Origin: YA12-FULL-51-18 sp041665305
GTDB taxonomy: Bacteria > Elusimicrobiota > Elusimicrobia > Elusimicrobiales > UBA9959
Length of the DNA: 64,000 nucleotides
Direction of reading: 5' to 3'
Assembly (NCBI GenBank): GCA_041665305.1
Contig: JBAYJD010000002.1
Coordinates: 1-64,000, forward strand
Of this stretch, positions 48,801-57,800 are shown in pieces. Position 1 is the stretch's first letter. Every line of letters starts with the position of its first letter. Below the pieces are notes generated by a model. It worked only from the letters and a program-made list of their open reading frames with translations. It was not told the origin of the DNA and made no database searches. A program made the translations under genes and the position numbers.

Positions 48801-51800
48801 CTACTTTGGCCGCCGTAAGCCAAGAGGGACAGGTTCCGAAACCAGTACCGTTAAAGCAGGCCTCGCCCGCGCCGCCGGGGTCCCTGATTATCTGCACGGC
48901 CACCGTGCTGACGCCGGTGTTCGCGGAGGTCTGGTCATTGGACGAAGTCCCGGTTATCGGAGTGGAGACCAGGATCTGCGAATATGCCGCGCCGTCATGC
49001 GGGAATGTTACTAAAACGGACGGAGCCGTAGTGTCGTATGTGAACACATAAGTGGAGTATAGGGTGGAATAATTTCCGGCGTAATCCTGCGCCTGGGCCT
49101 CGGCGGTGTACACGGCGTCGTCCCTTAAGATGGAGCCGGGAACCGTGTAATACCACGAGGTCGCGCCAAGTTTGGACGAATGTATCCAGGTATTACCGGA
49201 AGCTGTCCAGACCGAGCCGGACCAGTATCTGGTCCCGTCCGGGCCGGTGGTGGAGATGCGGAGATCGGTCAGGCTGTGTCCGGCCAGATCGGCGTCGGCG
49301 GCGCCGTAGATGGAGAAAGAGGCCTTCTGGGCCGAAGCCGTCGGGCTGGTTATCAGAACGGAGGGAGGGGTATTGTCCACTATAAAGTACCGCGTCGCGT
49401 ACGGTTCCACTTCCCACACGCCGTCCCCGCTGCCGTCAGCCAGCCGGGAATCGTCCATGGACCGGACTTCCAGCTTATACTCCCTGTCGCCGGCCGGCCA
49501 GAGGATGCTGCTTGCATAACTCCAGGTCCAGTTGGGCGCTGAGCCGGATTTGGAAGTGGGCTGCCAGGCCGTGGCTTCCGTGAGGGTCCCGGAACTGAAA
49601 CCGGTCCCGGCGCAATAATAGGTGTCGCCGTTCAGCAGGTAAGACAGCCTTATATATGAAGCGGAGATATCGCCGTTATTCTGCGCGGGGGCGTCCACGG
49701 CCGTTCCGCTCAAATGATTGGCCGGGAACTGCCCGATGTTCGCGGGGGCATATCTGCCGCTGGAGCCGTCGCCGTCGTTCGCCGGCCGCGAGATGGCCGA
49801 GACCGGCGCGGTCTTGTCCACCTTTATGACCAGCGAGGACACATTTACGCTGAACCCGCTAAGCATATTGCCGGCCACATCGCTCGATCTCACAAGTATG
49901 AAGTACTGGTAGCCGGATTCGAATTTATCGTCAAAATTCGCGGGAGCGTACACCCAGGTCGTCGCGTCGGGGGACAGGTAACTGCTTCCGGCGCCGTTCA
50001 CGACATCCAGCCAGTGAGGCTCGGAAGCCAGGTCGCTGAAAGAAGTTCCGTCGAACCAGAGCATGGTGCCGGACAGCCATTTTTGTATGGCTATCTCCAC
50101 TTTCTGGTTCTCCCAGTCGTCGGCCGCCGTACCTGAGATGGACGGCAGGGACCTTATGGCTTTGGCGTTCTGCGGCAGAAGTATCCTGGTGGTCGGGGAG
50201 GACAGGTCCAGCTTGAAGGTGACTTCCGCCGCCGTGCCCGTATTGCCGGCCTTATCCACCGACACCAGTTGCACCACATAATCCCTGTTCTGTTCCCAGG
50301 CCTGGTTGTTCAGGAAATAATCGGTGGTATAGCTCGCCACGCCGCCGACCACGCCGGCCGGAAGGTAGGTCTCGGGGGCGTCCGCGGTAAAGGTTGAAGC
50401 GGCCCAGTTCCAGTACTGCGAGGCTTCGTCCCGCTTGACGCGGAAATAAGTGTTCTGGATCACGCCGGGCGCGATATCGCCGACGCCGCCGATCAGGCCG
50501 GTCATGGAATTTACCCATCTGCGGTCGGGCGCCGTCACCGCCGCGGCCGGAGCGCTTGAGTCTATGACGAACAGCCGTCCCGCGCCCGGAGTTTCCTCAT
50601 ATTCGTTGCCCGTATGAACGGCCTTGGACTTGACGCGGTAAGTTCTGTTGCCGTTCCACTGGTTCGACTCCAGGTCTATCTGCCATACACCGTTCCCGGG
50701 ATTGAAAGAATCCACGCCGAGGTAGAGATCGGGATTAGCGGACGCCGAGAGCCATTGCGTCCCGTTCCAGACAAGATCGTTCCCGTTCTCCAGGCCGTCG
50801 GCCCCGAGATCCGTTACCCTCACGGCCACGGTGCTGGAATAGACAGAGGTGCCGGAAATGGCCGGCTTGGGGTTCGGGACCCAATGGGGCGTGTTCGCGG
50901 ACGGCGAGGTTATGCCGGAAACGGGCTGGGGGGTTTTAAGCGTGAATTCCATGTACGGCCCGTCCCCGACGGCGCCTGGCTTCGCGACTTCCAGAAGCGC
51001 CTTGTCCACGGCCTTGGCAAAAACCCTGTAAGCGATGCCTCCCACCGAAGTCACCCAGGTCGGGGTCGAAGAGCCGGTGGCCTCCCACTTGTCGCCCGCC
51101 AGCAGCGTCGCGTCATAAAAGATCTCGGCGCCTGAATTCCAGAGCCCGGAGGCGCGGTTCCAGTAATTGCCGTCGCAGATGCCCGAAGCGCAATAATAGG
51201 AAACCTGTACCTTATCGAGCTGTCCAGGGGCCGTATCCGAAGCCGAACCGGAAATAACGGTGACCTCGGTCTGGAGAATGGAACCGTTCACCGGGTAAGT
51301 GACCGTGGAGGTGGGCGGCGTAAAATCGGCTTTTATCAGGGTAACGGTGCTGTAACCCAGTCTGTAATTATCCGCCTTGTCCTTGATGTTCACGCTGATA
51401 TCGTAGGTTTCTCCGGATTGCCAGGGAGTGGTGTTCAACTGCCACCAGGTCGCCGAGGCGCTTAATGTGCCGTAGGGCCCGCCCTGGTAGATCTCGTTCC
51501 AGACCTCGGGGACATTTTCCAGGGTCCAGCTTGAATCCGACACCCTCCAGTAATGGTCGGGCTTTGAGCCGGCGGTCTGCTTGATCCGCACATAAACCTT
51601 CTCAACGATGCCGTTGGGCGCGTCATAGGCGGTACCGGTTATTTTTCCGGCCTGGCTGATATAGCCTTTGTCGTACGGATAAGTCACGGCGCCGGTGGGC
51701 TTGGAAATATCGTAAACGAACTCCGCGTCCCTTACGGTGCCGAGATTGCCGGCGCCCGTGCCTTCCTGGTTCGTGGCCAGGTCGTCAGCCCTGGTAACTA

Positions 51801-54800
51801 TCCGGTAAAGATGGCCATCCGTCCATTGCGGGGGATCGTAAACCGCGTTCCAGGTCCAGACCCCTCCGACGATATTACTGAACAGCCATTTGTCGCCGTC
51901 GGTATCGGTCCACCCCATGCCGGTCCAGTAGGTCGTACCGCGGGTGAGATCCTGAACATACATACTTAATCCGACGACCCCGGAGCCGCTGCTCGGATCG
52001 GTATAGGAACCGGTTATGGAGGACGTGGAAAGCTCCGCATGATGCGAACCGTCCGCGGGCGAAACCACGGTGGATTCCGGTTCGGTGTTGTCGAACTTGA
52101 ACGTTACGGTGGAATAGACGGCGTCATAATTATCCACGGAATCCCTGGCCCGAGACTCCAGGCGGTAAGTGTAGCCCGAACTCCACGGGAAAACGGAGGC
52201 GTCGAACGAGAATGTGCCGCTAGACTGGGACGGCGCGTAGGTGAAAGCGGCGGTGGACCAATAAAGTTCCGGATCGGAAGCGGATTCCCACCGGCGCGCG
52301 ACGGCGTTCCAGTAAACATTCCCCACGGCCCGGTAGATCCTTATTTTCACGGCCTGGAACGGATCGGACAGGTACATCTTCCGGTTATCCGAGGCGGTTC
52401 CGGAAACGGCCTGCACCGAATTCTGCGGCTGGGCCGCGGGCAAGGTTATAACGGATATGGGATTCGTCCTGTCTATGTAAAAGACCGCGGCGGAAGAATC
52501 AGGTCCCTGGTTGGCGCCCGTCTGAGTATTGTCCTTCGACCGCGCGCGCGCCGTATAAGTGTACGAACTATGCCAGACGGTGTCCGCGAAGCTGTACGAC
52601 CAGTTCACTGAAACCGCGCTGTAAGTGGAATCCGCCGTGAACCACTGCGAGGAACCGGCGCTCCAGCCGTTGACCGGGTCCCAGTACCAGTTGTTGCTGT
52701 CGCGCTGGAGCGAGATCTCAGAATTGCCTATGGGGATCACGCTGTACAGGTCGGTGGAATTGCCCTCTATTTTGGAAAGCGACCTGTAGACCGCGGTGTT
52801 CTGCGGCGTTGAGAAAGACGAAGAAGGGCCGCTGGTGTCGTATCTGAAGGTCCGAGAGGTATTCTGAGAAGCGTCCGCGTACCCGAGCACCGCGGGCAGG
52901 GCTTCGCTGTTGGAAGCCTTATCGTAGGCGCGGGTGCGCACATTGTAAACCTTGCCGTCAGTCCAGGCCGGCAGGGTCGAATAGGTCCAGGCGGAAGTGG
53001 AAGGCATCACGGCCGTATTAAAATATTCGTCCGTGACCCAGGTGCCGGAAGTAGACCACCAGTGCCAGTAATAGGTGGTGGCCTGGTTAAGATCGGCTAT
53101 GGAGATCTCCGTCCGGTCCACGCCGGACAGATTGTCGCCGGCCGTGCCGCTCAGCTGGGTAAGGTCGTTGTAAGTAACCCCGTGCGCCGGAACGGTTATC
53201 CTTGAGGAAGGGTTAGTCTGGTCGAATGTCACGATCACGCCGTCAGTTTCGTCCGCGGCCGCGGTCTCCACATCGGCGCCGCCGTTATAGGCGCAAAGGC
53301 TCCTTATGCGGTAAACCTTGTTATTGGTCCAGGAGAAGCCCACCGTATAGGTGGCGCTATAAACCTTATAATTGCCTCCGCCGAAACTTTCAAAGCCGCC
53401 CAGGGCCGCGTCGGTCCAGTCCTGTACCACCGTTGAGTCGGTTATATTCTCCACCCTAACCCTGGCCCAGGCCGGAGCGGCGGTCGAACCGCGGGAAAGT
53501 TTAAGATTGATCTCGGGAAGAGCGGTCAGATAAGAGCCGTGCGCCGGATTTGAAACATAGGAATAGGGCCAGACCCCTTTTTTCATGTAGATCGAGCGCC
53601 CGGCGCCGGCGGTTTCAGTCTTGGAAGCGGTCAGGGCCCTGGACCTTATCCGGCCTCTGAAATCTTCCGCGCCGGTGCCAAAGGCCGGCGGGAGGGCGTT
53701 TCCGGAGCAGACGAAATATTCTTTTCCGGAACAGGCGTTCCAGTAGCCGGTATCGCCGGACGCCCAGGAACCGTTCTCCCAGGTCCTGCCGGCCTGGTCG
53801 TATATATTGATCGCCACGGAAGTCACCGGCGTTTCGCCCCAGGCCTCGCCGTGCACAAATCCCAGCCTGTCGGTATAGGTGGTGTTGTCACCCGCCTGAT
53901 AATCCCTCAGGTCCAGAAGCTGCGACTGCGGAACCGTGACATCGTACTGAAAAGTGGAAGTGGCAAGCGTCACATCGTAGTTGAGCGCCTTGTCGCGCGC
54001 GCGGGAGACGACCCGGTAATACCTGCCGCTGGTCAGTGTGGAAGGCGGCGCGAACGACCAGTTCCAGGCGTCGGTCCCGGACGACATGGTCCAGCCCGGG
54101 GTGACCCAGGTATTGGGCGTGGAGGTCCAGCCGGAACCTGTCCACCAGTTGTAATCCGCATCGTTACCCGTACCCCTGTCTATGATCTGGAGCTGCACTA
54201 GATCCAGGCCCGTGCCGGGATACGGGTCCCTGGCCTGCCCGGTAAGATACTGCCATCTGCTTATTTTGGTCGCGTCCGCCGGGGTAAGCACCGCCGAAGT
54301 CGGGAGCTGCACGTCGTACTCGAAATAGTTCTCCACGGACGGGACCTGCTGGTTCAGCGCCGTATCTTTGGCCTTCACCTGCACCCTGAACCTGTGGCCG
54401 GAGCCGCCGTTGGAAAGAAGCGAAAAATTCGGCGTGGAATAGGTCCAGGACCGGCTCAGGTCCCCGGCTGAGCCCGCGAGGGTGACCGTGCGCCAGAGCG
54501 GCGTGCCGCTCTCCTGCCAGGCCGTGCCGTTCCAATAAGTGGTGGGCCATTGCAGCTCCCCGGCCGGACCCAGCGCCCGGATCCAGACCTCGACCCCGCC
54601 GTTGGGAATGCCGCTTTTATCGTCGGTCGAAGTGCCCTGTATGGAGGCTATGGCATGGTTTGAATTATTGTAATAGCCGTTGGCCGCCGGCAGCGAAACG
54701 CCGCTGGCGGGGTTCTGGGTGTCGATGGTGAAGGTAACGGTCGTTATAGCCGACTGCCACAACCCCACATCGTCGCGCGACCTGGCGCTCAGCCTGTAGG

Positions 54801-57800
54801 AGGACGACTGCCAGTTGATGCCGCTGTAATAAAAATCGGCGGTTTTGACCGGAAGGTTCTGTAAATCCTGGGAACTGAACCAGACATCAAAACCGGGATC
54901 GTCCTCCCAAAAAGATCCGTTCCAGTACTTGGAACCGGTCGTATCTTTCAGACACAACTCCAGCTTATCCAACCCCTGATTATCGGACGCGGTGCCGTAG
55001 ATATTCCAGGAACCGGCGCTGTACACGCCGCCGTTGGCCGGGAAAGTGGCTATGGCCACGGGAGGCGTTCTATCGATGGTGAACGCCAGTTTGGGCGTGG
55101 AACCCGTATCCAGCGAATTGTTTTGCGCGTTCCCGGCTTTGTCGACCGCCTGCCAGCGGATCTCGTAGTTATAGTCGTTGATCAAGCCGGTGGAAAGATT
55201 TATGCTCCAGGCATGCTCCCACCTGTTCTGTCCGCCGTTCTCCGTACCGGCGTCAAGAACGGGATTGAGCGGCGTCTGTCCCCCCCATCCTGATCCGGTG
55301 AAGTATTTATCCAATTGCACATTGTAGAGGGACAGGTTGACCTTGTCCATGGAAGTGCCCACCGGGCTGTAACGGGAAGTATCCCAGGCCGTGCCGGTAA
55401 TGGAAGAAAGTTCGAAAAGGACCGCCCCGTCGGTCATGCCGGTAACGGCGGCGGTGGGTTTGTCCACATCATACCAGAACTGCTGGGTCGCCACGGAACC
55501 CGTATTACCCGCCGGAAGGCTGGAATCCGTGCCGCGCACGCCCAGTTCATATTTCCTGCCGCCGACGAACGCGGCGGAAGAAATATTCATGCGCCAGGTT
55601 CCAGCCGAATAGATGCCGGTATTATAAACCACGGAGTCGGTCCAGGTCCTGGTGGTTTCGTTCCAGTAGGTCGCCCCGCGGGTCAGGTCCCTTAAACGCA
55701 CCTCCACCAGCGCGGTGTCGGTATCTATGGTCCCCTGAGCGGTGGTCTGGAGGCCGAGCGGGGCGGAAAGATACCCAAGCGAAGCCGGCTCCGTTATGAC
55801 CGCGACGGGCGCCACCCGGTCATAAGTGAACACGGCCGTCGAAAAAGCGGTTTCGTACCTGAGATAATCCTTCGCCTGGATATTCACCTGGTACTGGGTG
55901 GGCGGCGAACCTACCCAGGCAAAAGCGTCGGTATAAGACCAGTTCGTGGTCCGCAGGGCCAGATCCGAACCCAGCTCTATCCAGGAGGAAGCCTCGTCGG
56001 CTGTAAAATCGTCGGCGGCGGCGTTCCAGTACAGCAGATCGGTGTTGCGCCTGATGCGCACGCGCAGGGAATCTATCCGGACATTATCGAACGCCGTACC
56101 GGAGACGACGGGCAGGGAGGAGTACCTGGACCCATCCGCGGGCGCGGTGCTCCTGGAGACCGGCGCGCTGGTGTCCCACCAGAAGGTCGCGGTGGAACGG
56201 CTGACCTCGGTATTGGGACCGGGGGTCGAGGTAATATCTATGCCGGCGGTGGTGAGGTAATAGGTGGTACCGTCGGTCATGTCGGCCGGGGCGGGCAGAA
56301 GGGTGGTTCTCGACCATAAAACATCCGTCCCTAGCGGCGGCTGAAGATCGTTGGGGCTGAACCACAAATTCGGATTTGACGGTATGGGCCCCGGGGTCCA
56401 GCCGGCGGAGGTGTCCCAATATTTCTCATCGGAATTCCTCCACAGCACCCATCTGACGCTGTTGATGCCGCCCCGGCTGTTATCATGCGCCGTACCGCCT
56501 ATCGCGGTAAGCGAATTTATCACGGCGTTGTTCACGGGAGCCGTAGACTGGGAGCTTGGAGCCGTGGTATCGTAATAAAACACCGTGGTGGACCAGTTAA
56601 CGCTGTAACTCCCGGCGGCATCGACCACCCGCCCCCATATCGTATATCTGGAGTTGCTGCTCCAGCCGGGATTGGTGTAGGTCCAGTTTACCGTCGCCCC
56701 CTTGGCTCCGGAGGCGGGACCGGTGGACACCCATTTTGCGTAATTATATTCATCCCCCGTAGCGTAAACAGCCCACCCGCCGGGGGTCCAGTACCTGTTA
56801 TCCGCCCCCTCTTCTTTTATGAAGAGACTGACCCCGTTCTGCGGTATGAACTGGTTGTCCTGCGCCGTCCCGTATATGTTCCACGCGCCGGCGCCGTACC
56901 GGCCGCCGTCCACGGGGGAAGTGGACGCCATGGTCGGAGGGATCTTGTCTATTGTAAATGTCAGACTGGGGACGCCGGGGTTATCAAGAGAGCCGGTTTC
57001 TATATTTCCGGCTTTATCGGCGGCCAGCCAGCGTATTTCGTATGTATAATCGTTTATCCAACCCGTGGACGGGGTTATCGACCAGGTATGCTCCCACCTG
57101 TTCTGGCCCGCATTAAGGGCGCCCGCGTCAAGAGCGACATTAAGCGGCGTTTGCAAGCCCCAGCCGGAACCCGTAAAATACTGTCCTATCTGCGTGTTGA
57201 AGATTGAGATGTTGACATTACCGAGCGATGAACCCACCGGACCGTAGGAGGCGGTCTCCCATGCTGTACCGGTAATGGAGGGAAGGCCGGACAAGATCGC
57301 GCCGTCCGTTATACCCGTAACGGCGGAAGTGGGTTTATCCACATCATACCAGAACCGCTGGGTGGCGCTATAGCCGACATTGGCGGAAGGAAGATCCTGG
57401 TCGGTGGCGCGCATATAGATCTCGTACTGCTTGCCGCTGACGAACGCGGCGGAGGAGATCTTCATGCGCCAGTAGCCGGGCGAATAGATCTGCGCCGTGT
57501 TCCAGACCGCCGCATTCGTCCATGATTGCGCCGTTTCGTCCCAATAGGTGGTTCCGCGGGTCAGATCCTGAAGACGCATCTCCACCAGCGCGGTATCGGC
57601 GTCGACAGTGCCCTGCATGGTGGTCTGAAGGCCCAACGGCGCCGTGATATATCCCAGCGAAGCCGGCACGGTCACGACAGGCACCGGCACGGTGGTATCA
57701 TAGGTGAAGGTAACAGTGGTATAACTAACCTCATAATGCGGGGCCGGCAGCGTCACCCTGTCTATGGCCCTGGATTGCATCTCATAACTCGCGCCGTCGC

